DNA of 64,000 bases, taken from the NCBI GenBank assembly GCA_004195025.1, contig SGBB01000002.1, positions 153,020-217,019 on the forward strand, given 5' to 3'. This DNA is from Candidatus Acidulidesulfobacter diazotrophicus. GTDB lineage: Bacteria > SZUA-79 > Acidulodesulfobacterales > Acidulodesulfobacteraceae. Made by a program: the position numbers and the translations under genes. The notes beneath the pieces are model-generated. The model did no database searches. It was not told where the DNA came from and worked only from the letters and a program-made list of their open reading frames with translations. Positions 33,938 to 42,747 of the stretch are shown here, piece after piece; the stretch's first letter is position 1; each line of letters begins with the position of its first letter.

Positions 33938-34539
33938 TTATAAAAATAAATCTCAATAAAAAACAAAAATCAAAAAAAATTAAAGTGCATATTGAAAAAA
34001 GTAACATTATTTCTTTTATTCCTTATGTAATAGTTCCAATAGTAGCCGCCGTCGCAGTAATTTATTTTATGCAGTCTTTTGTGCAAAATAAAATAAATAA
34101 TGTTATGAATAATATTTCCTCATACAATTCAAAAATTTCCGTTTTAATGCCTAAAGTTCAGAAAGTCGTTGAAATTAGAAAAGTGCAAAGCCAGATGCTC
34201 CAAAAAGTTAATATAATAAAGACTTTAAAAAAGGAACAGCAAGGTCCGATAGGCTATACTTTTTCTCTTACAAGCGCTATACCAAAATTTGCATGGTTAA
34301 GCTCTTTAAAATCTGATAACGGAAATATAAGCATTAGCGGAGTTGCATTGGATGGTCAGGTTGTATCAATGTTTATGAAAAAAATAAAAAAAACAGGTTT
34401 TTTCCATTCTATAAATTTAGTACAAACTGCGGAAACTAAAAAACAGGATTTAAAGCTCCAAAATTTTAGTTTTACGATGAAAAGCAAGTATAAAAAACCT
34501 AAAAATATAATAAAAAAACCGATTGCAAAACGGCCTTAA
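33934..34539 (+). CDS. pilN: Type IV pilus assembly protein PilN
   Basis: A 201-residue inner-membrane protein: a short cytoplasmic part (KINLNKKQKSKKIK; INLL-like residues bind PilM), one membrane helix (about 27-48), then a coiled coil and periplasmic ferredoxin-like fold. The INLN at residues 4-7 matches the PilM-binding INLLP motif only loosely. The last codons are imperfectly duplicated 145 bases further on. The family call follows from this layout and from its position between pilM and pilO. Confidence 0.85.
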   Translation: MIIKINLNKKQKSKKIKVHIEKSNIISFIPYVIVPIVAAVAVIYFMQSFVQNKINNVMNNISSYNSKISVLMPKVQKVVEIRKVQSQMLQKVNIIKTLKKEQQGPIGYTFSLTSAIPKFAWLSSLKSDNGNISISGVALDGQVVSMFMKKIKKTGFFHSINLVQTAETKKQDLKLQNFSFTMKSKYKKPKNIIKKPIAKRP

Positions 34540-34681
34540 GAATTTACTAAAACTATACTAATATATTAAATGAAATACTAATATTATAAATGCAATTAAA
34601 GATATAATTAAAAAAACAAATTATCGAACGGTCACGGTATTAATTATTATAAATTAATTATTATAAAATAGATTAAGTGAA

Positions 34682-34738
34682 TCTAAAATATAATAAAAAA
34701 CAAAACCTATCGTAAAACATGTAAAACGGCCTTAAGAC
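34682..34738 (+). repeat. Imperfect duplicate of the pilN 3' end
   Basis: CTAAAATATAATAAAAAAC and, further on, AAAACGGCCTTAAGA, compared with CTAAAAATATAATAAAA and AAAACGGCCTTAAGA at the end of pilN (34498-34542). Confidence 0.65.
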
Positions 34739-34742
34739 TATC

Positions 34743-35822
34743 ATGAATTTAAATATGAAAAATATAAATTTTAAAAATCCGATATTTATTGGAGTTGTTA
34801 TTGGTGCGGTTATTTTTATTGCTATAACAGCAATATATTATTTTGTGTTTTTCACAGCTTTACAGACCTCTTTAAACCAAAAACAGTCTTCGCTTAATAT
34901 CATTAAAACAAGATACACTTCATATCTGTCGGAAGTCAGAGCTTACCCTGCTTTAGTAAAAAAACAGAAAAAACTAGATACAGAATTTTTAAGTTTATTG
35001 ACTGAACTTCCGTCAAAAAAGAATATACCTGGTCTTTTAATGCAAGTTTCAAATTATGCTAAAGCGCTGCATTTAAATTTAGATATGTTTAAACCCGGCA
35101 TAGTTGCGCCTAAAAGTTTTTATGAAGAAGTTCCTTTTTCAATGAATATCAGCGGTTCTTTTTTTAATGTTTATAAGTTTTTTTATAAACTTGCCGATAT
35201 GAACAGAATTGTTGACGTTCATAATGTGTCTATAGCGGGCAATTCTTCAAAAAATCATCAAATCGCCGTAAGTTTTGAAGGCACTACTTTTTCATTTATA
35301 GGAGCCTTGCCGAATTTTACAACTGATAAAATAAAATATAAAACTAAATCTAAAATATCGCTGATGCCGGCTGCCAATAAATTAAAATATAAATATAAAA
35401 ATAATACAAACGATAATAATAAGATAAATAGAAATAAAAATAGTAATAAACAAAAAATAAAAAAGTTGGAATATAAGAGCTTAAATATAAATCCTTATCC
35501 GTATAATTTATCAAGAAATCCGTTCAGAACATTTTTATATACTCAAAAACCTAATATGTCGTTTAAGTACGGAGAAATTCCTCTTCTTCAGTATAGTTTG
35601 TCGTCTCTTCATATTATAGGTATAATGGAAAGAAACGGGAAATATTTTGCTATGGTTTCAACCCCGAATGGAAGATCTTACATAGTAACCGCAGGTTCTA
35701 TTATGGGAGTTAATAGGGCAAGAATAATAAATATTACAAATAATTCAATAGTTTTAACCGAAAAAACATATAATCAACTTGGGCAAACGCATATTATTAA
35801 TTATGTAATGAGTATGAAGTAA
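34743..35822 (+). CDS. pilO: PilO-PilP fusion of the type IV pilus
   Basis: A 359-residue protein that combines two usually separate proteins. Residues 1-190 are PilO-like: a membrane helix at about 13-38, a coiled coil, and a ferredoxin-like core with SGSFFNVYKFFYKLADM and related strands. A Lys/Asn-rich linker (about 210-245) leads to a PilP-like domain: NPFRTFL near 259, LSSLHIIGIM near 287, then FAMVSTPNGRSYIVTAGSIM and MGVNRARIINI. PilP normally is a lipoprotein that binds PilQ. Here it would be tethered through PilO, and there is no lipobox. The fusion has no internal frameshift. Confidence 0.82.
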   Translation: MNLNMKNINFKNPIFIGVVIGAVIFIAITAIYYFVFFTALQTSLNQKQSSLNIIKTRYTSYLSEVRAYPALVKKQKKLDTEFLSLLTELPSKKNIPGLLMQVSNYAKALHLNLDMFKPGIVAPKSFYEEVPFSMNISGSFFNVYKFFYKLADMNRIVDVHNVSIAGNSSKNHQIAVSFEGTTFSFIGALPNFTTDKIKYKTKSKISLMPAANKLKYKYKNNTNDNNKINRNKNSNKQKIKKLEYKSLNINPYPYNLSRNPFRTFLYTQKPNMSFKYGEIPLLQYSLSSLHIIGIMERNGKYFAMVSTPNGRSYIVTAGSIMGVNRARIINITNNSIVLTEKTYNQLGQTHIINYVMSMK

Positions 35823-35920
35823 AAATAAGAAATAAAAAATAATATGAAATAAGACTGAGAAATAATATATATATTAATATTATATTTTATATGTCTATAT
35901 ACGAGGGAACCGGAGGAAAA

Positions 35921-37354
35921 ATGAATAAAAACATCAGAAATAAAATCACAAAGGTTATAAAAAAGCAGAAAAATAAAAACAAATTCATTTTACCTTTTAC
36001 GGTATTTTTTTTGGCTATGTTTTTAATATTTTTTTCACTTCAAACAAATTCATTTGCAAATACGGTCTTTGCATCAAAAAATTCAAAACATGCTAATTCA
36101 AAACATGTTAGAAAGTTATTTGTTGACCCCACAACGATGAATGTTAGCTTTGATTTTCAAAATGCCAGTTTAGTAGATGTTATACGAATGATTGCAAAAG
36201 TTTCGAATATGAATGTTCTGATAGGTTCTAATGTAAAAGGCACTGTAACAATGAAAATGCATGATGTTCCCTTAAAAGATGTATTTTCTGTTATATTGGA
36301 CGCGTATGGATTGGGAATAGTTAAAAAAGACGGTATATATTATATTAATTCATCAAGCTCTATCGCCTCCGTTATTTCTGCTCAAAAAAAAGCAAAGGCA
36401 ATATCCGGACCTAAAATAACTAAAGTTATTCCCGTGAATTATGTCAGCGTCGCAGGTCTAATGTCAAAAGTAAAAACAGTGTTGAGTCCTGAAGGCACGG
36501 TGATGGTTGATAAATCAATGCATGCGCTTATTATAACAGATATTAGAAAAAATGTTATAAAGGCTGAAAATCTCGTAAAAGAACTTGACAGAAGAACTCC
36601 TGAAGTTGAGATTGTAGCTAAGATGGTAGAAGTTAGCAGGTCATATACTACACAATTAGGAATTAATTGGGAAGGAGGCTATGGTGCCGCCGCTCCTACA
36701 AATACTAATATGGCGGCTTCTCCTAATTATTTTGCGGGGCAGTTAGCTGGTACTCCTTCAGGTCCCGGTTTAATAGCTCCTACAGCGGGAGTGCCGAAAA
36801 TTACCACTCCTTCACCTGGAACTTTTTCTGTTGGAATAGTTAACCAATACGCAAGCATTACCGCAACAATACAAGCTTTAGAGAGTTTAGCCAAAGCTAA
36901 AGATGTGGCATCGCCGAAAGTTGTCGTTCTTAACAATCAAACCGCAACTATTGCAAAAGGCGAGACGTTATATTTGCCTTCCGTTGCAGGCGTTGGAGCG
37001 GTAGCGGCTCCTCAGGCAATAACGGCGCAGATTTCTCTTTCTATAACGCCGCATATTATGTCAAACGGAAGCGTTAAGTTAACCATTAATTCTTCAAATG
37101 ATTCTGTTGCGCCTCCTGTTTCAGGAGCGCAGGCAACTTTAGACACGGAAAGCGCAAATTCTACCGTTATAGTTAATAATAATAACACGGTAGTAATAGG
37201 CGGAGTTTACGAGATGAGCAAAAACATCTCTACAAGCGGCATACCCGGGCTTATGAATATTCCTCTATTAGGCTGGCTGTTTAAATCAAGGAATATAAGT
37301 TATTCAAAAGATCAATTATTAATTTTTATTACTCCGAGGATTATAAAAGGATAA
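35921..37354 (+). CDS. pilQ: Type IV pilus secretin PilQ
   Basis: A 477-residue outer-membrane secretin. A basic N-terminus and hydrophobic signal peptide lead to an STN/N0-like domain (about 55-115: TMNVSFDFQNASLVDVIRMI), an N1-like domain (about 135-215) and the secretin domain (about 225-477) ending with ITPRIIKG. Near the end is the family landmark NIPLLGWLFKSRN. It has no AMIN domains, which makes it shorter than many PilQ proteins. ATG 35921 has GGAGG at 35911-35915; a frame upstream reads through this Shine-Dalgarno and is not likely used. Confidence 0.92.
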   Translation: MNKNIRNKITKVIKKQKNKNKFILPFTVFFLAMFLIFFSLQTNSFANTVFASKNSKHANSKHVRKLFVDPTTMNVSFDFQNASLVDVIRMIAKVSNMNVLIGSNVKGTVTMKMHDVPLKDVFSVILDAYGLGIVKKDGIYYINSSSSIASVISAQKKAKAISGPKITKVIPVNYVSVAGLMSKVKTVLSPEGTVMVDKSMHALIITDIRKNVIKAENLVKELDRRTPEVEIVAKMVEVSRSYTTQLGINWEGGYGAAAPTNTNMAASPNYFAGQLAGTPSGPGLIAPTAGVPKITTPSPGTFSVGIVNQYASITATIQALESLAKAKDVASPKVVVLNNQTATIAKGETLYLPSVAGVGAVAAPQAITAQISLSITPHIMSNGSVKLTINSSNDSVAPPVSGAQATLDTESANSTVIVNNNNTVVIGGVYEMSKNISTSGIPGLMNIPLLGWLFKSRNISYSKDQLLIFITPRIIKG

Positions 37355-37517
37355 CTACAATTACAATTCTTACGTTTTATTATAATCTAATATTAAAATG
37401 TTAATTATCATTTCTGCTTGATTTTGTACTCCAAATACATTATACTAGTATATTGTTGCTATAGGAACTATAGGAACTCATAATTAGGTCTTTAAGAAAT
37501 TATATTAATTCAATTTA

Positions 37518-38459
37518 ATGTTGAAAGATGTTCAAAATTCAAAAGATAAAAGAGGTATAGCCATAGATAAAGTGGGAATAAAAAACCTGCATTATCCCAT
37601 ATCTGTTCTCGATAAAAAAAAGTCTTTTCAGCACACCGTAGCCGATATAAATATGTACGTCGACCTTCCCCATTACTTTAAGGGAACGCATATGAGCCGT
37701 TTTCTCGAGGTTTTAAACGAATATAGGGGCGAGATAAGCATAGTTAGCTTTCCTGATATTTTAAGAAAAATTAAAAAAGTTTTAAATGCTGGTTCGGCGT
37801 CCGTAGAAATAGAATTTCCTTATTTTATCGAAAAAACCGCTCCCGTTAGCGGCAAAAAAAGTTTGATGGAATATATTTGCAGTTATAAAGGTACAATTAA
37901 AGGCAAAGGCAAAAATCAGAGCAATTTAGAAGGATACGGGAATAAAGATTGCATAGACGATATTTATACTGATACAGATAAAGATAAAGCTGTGTTTGCG
38001 GATAAGCGCAGTAGAACTAAGGAGGAACAGATTTTAAATCTATCTCCACATAGTTCTTTTAGTTCCGAATGTTCCGAAGAAGAGAGCATTATCATAATAG
38101 GCATTAAAGTACCTATAAATACCCTCTGTCCATGTTCCAAAGAAATATCTAAATACGGCGCGCATAATCAAAGAGGGGTTGTTTCCGTTTTGCTTGAATT
38201 TTCTAAATTAATATGGTTTGAGGATATAATAAATGATGTGGAATCGTGCGCAAGTTCTCCGATATATTCTCTTTTAAAAAGGGCGGACGAAAGGTTCGTG
38301 ACCGAACATGCTTATGAAAATCCCATGTTTGTCGAGGATGTAGTAAGGTGTGTAGCAGGTATATTAAAGAAAAATAAGAATATCAAATGGTTCAGAGTTG
38401 AGGCTGAAAACTTTGAAAGTATTCATAACCATAACGCTTATGCAATGACAGAGGGATAA
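37518..38459 (+). CDS. folE2: GTP cyclohydrolase IB (FolE2 type) with charged insertion
   Basis: A 313-residue enzyme that makes 7,8-dihydroneopterin triphosphate from GTP. Family motifs: NTLCPCSKEISKYGAHNQRG (catalytic Cys and His region, about 209-228), NLHYPISVLDK and ESIHNHNAYA at the end with paired His. A region at about 130-190 is an insertion rich in Lys, Asp and Ser. FolE2-type enzymes use other metals instead of zinc and are favoured under zinc limitation. No Shine-Dalgarno is obvious. It precedes the aromatic amino-acid genes aroC-aroK. Confidence 0.9.
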   Translation: MLKDVQNSKDKRGIAIDKVGIKNLHYPISVLDKKKSFQHTVADINMYVDLPHYFKGTHMSRFLEVLNEYRGEISIVSFPDILRKIKKVLNAGSASVEIEFPYFIEKTAPVSGKKSLMEYICSYKGTIKGKGKNQSNLEGYGNKDCIDDIYTDTDKDKAVFADKRSRTKEEQILNLSPHSSFSSECSEEESIIIIGIKVPINTLCPCSKEISKYGAHNQRGVVSVLLEFSKLIWFEDIINDVESCASSPIYSLLKRADERFVTEHAYENPMFVEDVVRCVAGILKKNKNIKWFRVEAENFESIHNHNAYAMTEG

Positions 38460-38479
38460 AAGACGGAAATCAAGAGTTT

Positions 38480-38504
38480 GTCATTCCTGCGCAAGCAGGA
38501 ATCC
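38480..38504 (-). repeat. MITE-like hairpin repeat copy
   Basis: GTCATTCCTGC-GCAA-GCAGGAATCC, minus orientation of the dispersed family, 20 bases after folE2. Confidence 0.75.
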
Positions 38505-38554
38505 AGTAATCGGTATTAAAAAATTATGTATGAAATTAAACAAGTCGTATAACT

Positions 38555-38578
38555 GGATTCCGCGTACGCGGGAATGAC
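38555..38578 (+). repeat. MITE-like hairpin repeat copy
   Basis: GGATTCCGCGTACGCGGGAATG and AC. It faces the copy at 38480-38504 in opposite orientation across about 50 bases. Confidence 0.75.
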
Positions 38579-38618
38579 GGACAGAACCCCACTATCTTTA
38601 GACAGGGGGGGGGTTCAG
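38579..38618 (+). mobile_element. 40-bp hairpin element, second copy
   Basis: GGACAGAACCCC, then a TCTTTAGACA core, a run of nine G, and GGTTCAG. It matches the element inside the HEPN gene (15561-15598) and, like it, directly follows ATGAC, here the end of a MITE-like copy. Confidence 0.7.
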
Positions 38619-38662
38619 AAGAAATGGGACGGTATATTAATAAAAGGCGGGTGAAATAAAAT

Positions 38663-39823
38663 ATGATTAGGTTTATGACGGCCGGTGAATCTCACGGAAA
38701 AGCTCTTGTTACTATTATTGATAATTTTCCGTCAGGTTTAAAAATTGATGAAGATTTTATAAATGAAAAGTTAGCCTTGAGACAATCAGGCTATGGAAGA
38801 GGCGCACGACAAAAAATAGAAACCGATAAAATAGAGTTTATTTCTGGCGTAAGAGGCGGATTGACGACAGGTTCGCCCATCTCGTTTTTTATAAAAAATA
38901 AAGACTATGAAAACTGGTTAGAAAGAATGGATGTTTATAAGCCTGTTCCCGAAGATAGCAAAATTCACATTCCGAGACCGGGACATGCAGATTTTGCAGG
39001 TTCTATAAAATATAATCTTGATGATATAAGAAATGTTTTAGAACGTTCAAGCGCTAGAGAAACTGCGTCAAGGGTCGCAGTAGGTGCTATATGCGAGATA
39101 CTTCTGAGAGAATTCGGTATAGAGTTTTCATCGGCTGTGTTAAGCATAGGCGGAGATATAGCGGAAGCGGATTTTAATTTATTCGACGAAAAAATTTTAA
39201 ACAACATTAAGAACTCAGATTTAAGAATACCTTTTCCCGTTAAAGAGCGGGGTATAAAATCCCTGATAGATGAATTGAAAAAAGAAGGCGACTCGGCAGG
39301 CGGTGTTATTATAGTGCAGGTCAAAAACGCTCCTATAGGTCTTGGAAGTTTTACTCAATGGGACGAAAAATTAGATGCGCATATTGCGATGTCTATGATG
39401 AGCATACAGGCGATTAAAAGCGTAGAAATAGGCGCAGGCGTAAAGTCGGGTTATATGCGCGGTTCTGATTTCCAGGATTCTATTTATATTAATTCCGGAA
39501 AAAAATATTATAGAAAAACCGATAATGCAGGAGGGATAGAAGGCGGAATGTCAAACGGAGAGATTATTTCCGTCAAGTGCGCAATGAAGCCTATACCAAC
39601 GCTTATGAAACCGTATTTAGACACGGTGGATTTGAGGACAGGCGAACAGGAAAAAGCTTTTCTTGAGAGAAGTGATGTTTGCGCCGTTCCGGCTGCTTCC
39701 GTAGTGTGCGAAGCTGCTCTCGCATATTCTATATGCCTTTTTTTTCTAAAAAAATTTGGCGGCGACAGCATTGTTGAGATAATACGGAATTACGAAGGCT
39801 ATAATAAGCAGGTTTATTCATAA
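38663..39823 (+). CDS. aroC: Chorismate synthase
   Basis: A 386-residue enzyme forming chorismate from EPSP, FMN-dependent. Family signatures are GESHGKALVTIID (near 8), RQSGYGRGARQ (about 40-50), and the conserved DNAGGIEGGMSNGE (about 288-301). The last matches the well-known third motif of the family. Length is normal. The stop overlaps the aroK start by one base, a probable operon. Confidence 0.96.
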   Translation: MIRFMTAGESHGKALVTIIDNFPSGLKIDEDFINEKLALRQSGYGRGARQKIETDKIEFISGVRGGLTTGSPISFFIKNKDYENWLERMDVYKPVPEDSKIHIPRPGHADFAGSIKYNLDDIRNVLERSSARETASRVAVGAICEILLREFGIEFSSAVLSIGGDIAEADFNLFDEKILNNIKNSDLRIPFPVKERGIKSLIDELKKEGDSAGGVIIVQVKNAPIGLGSFTQWDEKLDAHIAMSMMSIQAIKSVEIGAGVKSGYMRGSDFQDSIYINSGKKYYRKTDNAGGIEGGMSNGEIISVKCAMKPIPTLMKPYLDTVDLRTGEQEKAFLERSDVCAVPAASVVCEAALAYSICLFFLKKFGGDSIVEIIRNYEGYNKQVYS

Positions 39824-40371
39824 TGAATAAAAATATTTTTTTAATCGGATTTATGGGAGCAGGTAAAACCAAAATAGGCAAAATTTTGTCTAAAAAATTA
39901 AATTATAATTTTTTAGATTCAGATGAAGCAATAGAAAATAATGAAAAAATGACTATTACCGAATTATTTAATTTGAAAGGCGAAAATTATTTTAGAAATT
40001 TAGAAACCGAATTCATTAAAAATTTTTTGAATATTACTATAAATAATAATATAAATATGAATAATAAACATACTGTTATTGCTACAGGCGGCGGAATGCC
40101 GTGTTGTAATGATAATATTAAATTGTTAAAGAATAAAGGCACGGTTGTTTATTTAAAAACAAGACCTGAAACGGTATATGAAAGGATAAAAGAAGAAAGA
40201 CACAGACCTGTTTTAGGACAAACCGGTTTTTCTATATCGGAGATAGAAAATTTATTAGAAAAAAGAGAGCAATTTTACTGTAAAGCCGATTTAACTATAT
40301 ATACCGATGGAATTTCTCCTGAGGGGACTGCTGAAGAAATAAAAATATTTTTAAACGATATGTTTAGATAA
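39823..40371 (+). CDS. aroK: Shikimate kinase
   Basis: A 182-residue nucleoside-monophosphate-kinase-like enzyme. The Walker A loop is GFMGAGKTKIG (about 8-18), the shikimate-binding Asp is in LDSDEAIE (near 31-38), then YFRNLETE and ATGGGMPCC (near 87-95), and the lid Arg is in EERHRPVLGQ. A short Asn-rich insertion (NITINNNINMNNK, about 69-81) sits before the ATGGG motif. It overlaps aroC by one base. Confidence 0.95.
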   Translation: MNKNIFLIGFMGAGKTKIGKILSKKLNYNFLDSDEAIENNEKMTITELFNLKGENYFRNLETEFIKNFLNITINNNINMNNKHTVIATGGGMPCCNDNIKLLKNKGTVVYLKTRPETVYERIKEERHRPVLGQTGFSISEIENLLEKREQFYCKADLTIYTDGISPEGTAEEIKIFLNDMFR

Positions 40372-40419
40372 TTTTTCTTTTTTCCGCTAAAGAACTAAAA
40401 TATATTGATGCATTTTTTA

Positions 40420-40469
40420 ATGTATGATATATTTATACATACTTAATATTATGTATAGAGGAAATACAT
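40420..40469. promoter_or_regulatory. Paired ATGTAT/ATACAT operator-like sites
   Basis: ATGTAT with ATACAT at 40420-40440 (9-base spacer) and again at 40451-40469 (7-base spacer). The second encloses the AGAGGAA Shine-Dalgarno of the antitoxin gene. A dimeric ribbon-helix-helix repressor could bind them. Confidence 0.5.
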
Positions 40470-40470
40470 T

Positions 40471-40722
40471 ATGATAGACATTAAAGAAAAAGCTGTAAGG
40501 AAAAATATAACTTTATCTCCTGAAACAGACAATGATTTAAAAATGCTTTCTTCTATAGCTATGCTGTCTCAAAGTAAAGTTATAGAAATGCTGATAGAAG
40601 AAAAGGCAAAGGATATAAAAAAAAATAAAAAACTTGAAGCTCTTATCGGGTTGAAAGGATTTGCCACCGGAGCTTTTGGAGAAAAGAAACTTAAAGATTT
40701 AAAAGGCGATAACTTTGAGTAA
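40471..40722 (+). CDS. Ribbon-helix-helix antitoxin
   Basis: An 83-residue protein. Residues 8-45 match a ribbon-helix-helix fold: RKNITLSPETDNDLKML as the strand and first helix, then SQSKVIEMLIEEKAK as the second. The C-terminal part (GLKGFATGAFGEKKLKDLKG) is a likely toxin-binding tail. The stop overlaps the PIN gene start by 8 bases, usual for toxin-antitoxin pairs. The family probably represses its own promoter, which has two palindromic sites. Confidence 0.8.
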   Translation: MIDIKEKAVRKNITLSPETDNDLKMLSSIAMLSQSKVIEMLIEEKAKDIKKNKKLEALIGLKGFATGAFGEKKLKDLKGDNFE

Positions 40723-41134
40723 AATTTTTATAGATGCTAACGTGCTTATAGATAATTTTGACGGCGACAGAGAATTTCACGTCCAGAGCTATGAAGCATT
40801 GAATTATGCTATAAGAGAAAATATAAACATTTACACAAGTTCCGATATAATTACGACTATATACTACGTATTAAAAAAAAGGTTTCCCGATGTCATAGAA
40901 TATATAAAAAAGCTTTCCGTTATATGTAATATAGTCGGATTTAATAATAATGACTTAAATAAAGCCGTATATCTTATAGAAACAGATATGAATAATACTT
41001 TTAAAGATTTAGAAGATACCATACAATATGTTATAGCAAAAAAAATAAATTGCGATTTAATAATTTCTAACGATAAAAATTTCCCTCAAAAAGATATAAA
41101 GGTTCTTTCTTCTATAAAATTTATAGAAAAATAA
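40715..41134 (+). CDS. PIN-domain toxin (VapC-like)
   Basis: A 139-residue PIN protein. It starts at TTG (40715), as no ATG lies before the first strand. Acidic active-site residues are visible in FIDANVLIDNFDG (about 5-17), in FKDLEDTIQY (near 95) and in IISNDKNFPQKD (near 115). Those place at least four Asp/Glu residues as in VapC-type endoribonucleases, which usually cut tRNA or rRNA. It overlaps the antitoxin gene by 8 bases. Confidence 0.8.
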   Translation: MSKIFIDANVLIDNFDGDREFHVQSYEALNYAIRENINIYTSSDIITTIYYVLKKRFPDVIEYIKKLSVICNIVGFNNNDLNKAVYLIETDMNNTFKDLEDTIQYVIAKKINCDLIISNDKNFPQKDIKVLSSIKFIEK

Positions 41135-41497
41135 CTTAAAAATATAAATAAAAATATTAAAGTTTTATTTCATTAATGACGATAATTAAGCAAAGGAATG
41201 ATAATATAAATATTAAAAAAAGAAATTAAAATTGTTTTGTTATCTTTATCTTTATTTTTATTCTACTTAGTTAATTATAATTTTATATTATAAATTATTT
41301 TAAATTTAAAAAAGGAGGTAAGTAATAAAAAAAGTAGGAAATCACATTACACATTACATTAGGTTTTAAAATAATTCTTTAAAACAGTAGTTTAAATTAT
41401 TAATTAGTAAAAAAATGTATCAAAAAAAATTAATGTATTTTAAAAATTAAAATACCGGCCAAGGAAGGTCGGATAATTTATCACGGAGGATAAAAAA
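41135..41497. other. Leader region of the flagellin gene
   Basis: This 363-base stretch between the PIN toxin and flagellin genes is mostly A/T. A strong AAAGGAGGTA at 41311-41320 is not followed by any start codon in range. A small hairpin ACCGGCCAAGGAAGGTCGG (41455-41473) precedes the flagellin Shine-Dalgarno ACGGAGG. A long 5' leader with such structure could stabilise the mRNA. No sigma-28 consensus is evident to me. Confidence 0.45.
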
Positions 41498-42586
41498 ATG
41501 AGCTCAGGCGGATTATTTATTAATTCAAATCAGTCTGCAATTATTGCAGAAAACAATCTTCAAAACACTTCAAATGCTTTAGGTCAATCTCTTCAAAGAC
41601 TTTCAAGCGGTTTAAGAATAACCAGCGCCAGCGTCGATCCTGCAGGTTATGAAATCGCTCAGGGGTTAAATTCCACAAATCTCGGCATTAATCAGGCAAC
41701 AAGAAATGCTAACAATGCTAATTCTTTAGTTGCTATTGCTTCAGGCGGTTTATCTACTATTCAGGGTATGCTTGGAACAATGCAGACATTAGCGACGGAA
41801 GCTGCTAACGGAACTACAAGCAGTCAAGATGCACAGGCTATTAACAGCGAATATAATCAGTTAGCTTCTGAAATTACGCAGCTATCGCAATCCAACCAAT
41901 TTAACGGACTTCATTTGCTAGATGCGGGAGGAGGAAGCGCGTATGTTACTGTTGCAAGCGCCGGAGGCACTGTTGAAGCGGCGACGGCAGGCAATTTTAG
42001 TTTTCAAATAGGTTATAACGCAAACACAGCTACAAATCAAATAGCCGTATCTATCAGCGGTACACAGGCATCACAATTGGGTATGAACGCGGGAACTGTC
42101 ATTTTATCTTCAGGCAGCACAGTTATGACCGCCACTGAATTTATTTCGCTCTCAGGTATAAATTATTATTCAGCAGGAACGGGCGGCGGCGTTTCAACTT
42201 TAGGCAACTTAGGCGGCTTTTCCACGTTTCAAGCTAATGCTGCAGGAACATCTGCTGCAGCTACTTCTGTAGCTACTCAAACATCTGTTGACTTGTTATC
42301 AACAGGTGATGCTTTAACGGCTCTTAGCGCTGTTCAGGCTGCAAATGTTCAGGTTGCGGGAATGAGCGGTCAGTTAGGTTCTTATGAAAACAGAGTTACT
42401 CAGATTTTAAATAATCTGCAGACTGAAGGACAAAATACTCAGGCTGCATATTCTCAGATTATGGATGTCAATTTTGCATCGCAAATGGCAACATATACAT
42501 TACAGTCTACTCTTGCCCAATCCGGCGAAGCTATGCTTGCTCAGGCAAATTTAGTGCCGCAGGGTTTATTAACATTACTTAGATAA
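41498..42586 (+). CDS. fliC: Flagellin
   Basis: A 362-residue filament subunit. The N-terminal D0/D1 pattern includes LQRLSSGLRITSASVDPAGY (about 31-50) and NSLVAIASGGLSTIQGMLG, and the C-terminal part includes NRVTQILNNLQTEGQN and ANLVPQGLLTLLR. The TNR-like D1 segment and both conserved ends are present. The middle D2/D3 part is Gly/Ala/Ser/Thr-rich and could be glycosylated. ACGGAGG at 41484-41490 precedes the ATG. It is followed by a hairpin terminator and then flaG, fliD and fliS. Confidence 0.92.
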   Translation: MSSGGLFINSNQSAIIAENNLQNTSNALGQSLQRLSSGLRITSASVDPAGYEIAQGLNSTNLGINQATRNANNANSLVAIASGGLSTIQGMLGTMQTLATEAANGTTSSQDAQAINSEYNQLASEITQLSQSNQFNGLHLLDAGGGSAYVTVASAGGTVEAATAGNFSFQIGYNANTATNQIAVSISGTQASQLGMNAGTVILSSGSTVMTATEFISLSGINYYSAGTGGGVSTLGNLGGFSTFQANAAGTSAAATSVATQTSVDLLSTGDALTALSAVQAANVQVAGMSGQLGSYENRVTQILNNLQTEGQNTQAAYSQIMDVNFASQMATYTLQSTLAQSGEAMLAQANLVPQGLLTLLR

Positions 42587-42628
42587 TTCAGGAAAGAGAT
42601 TTTAGTAAAATATTTAAGATACTTATTT

Positions 42629-42707
42629 CAGGGACCGGATATAATTTATTTATTTATTTATTTATTAATTAATATTTATTTAATAAATATTCCGGTCTCT
42701 GAATTTT
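42629..42707 (+). terminator. Stem-loop terminator of flagellin
   Basis: CAGGGACCGGA (42629-42639) pairs with TCCGGTCTCTG (42691-42701), leaving a long A/T-rich loop with further pairing, and is followed by AATTTT. It is 43 bases past the flagellin stop. Confidence 0.65.
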
Positions 42708-42747
42708 AAAGTAAATAATAAAGATAAATGTAGAAGGTGTTATTGTC

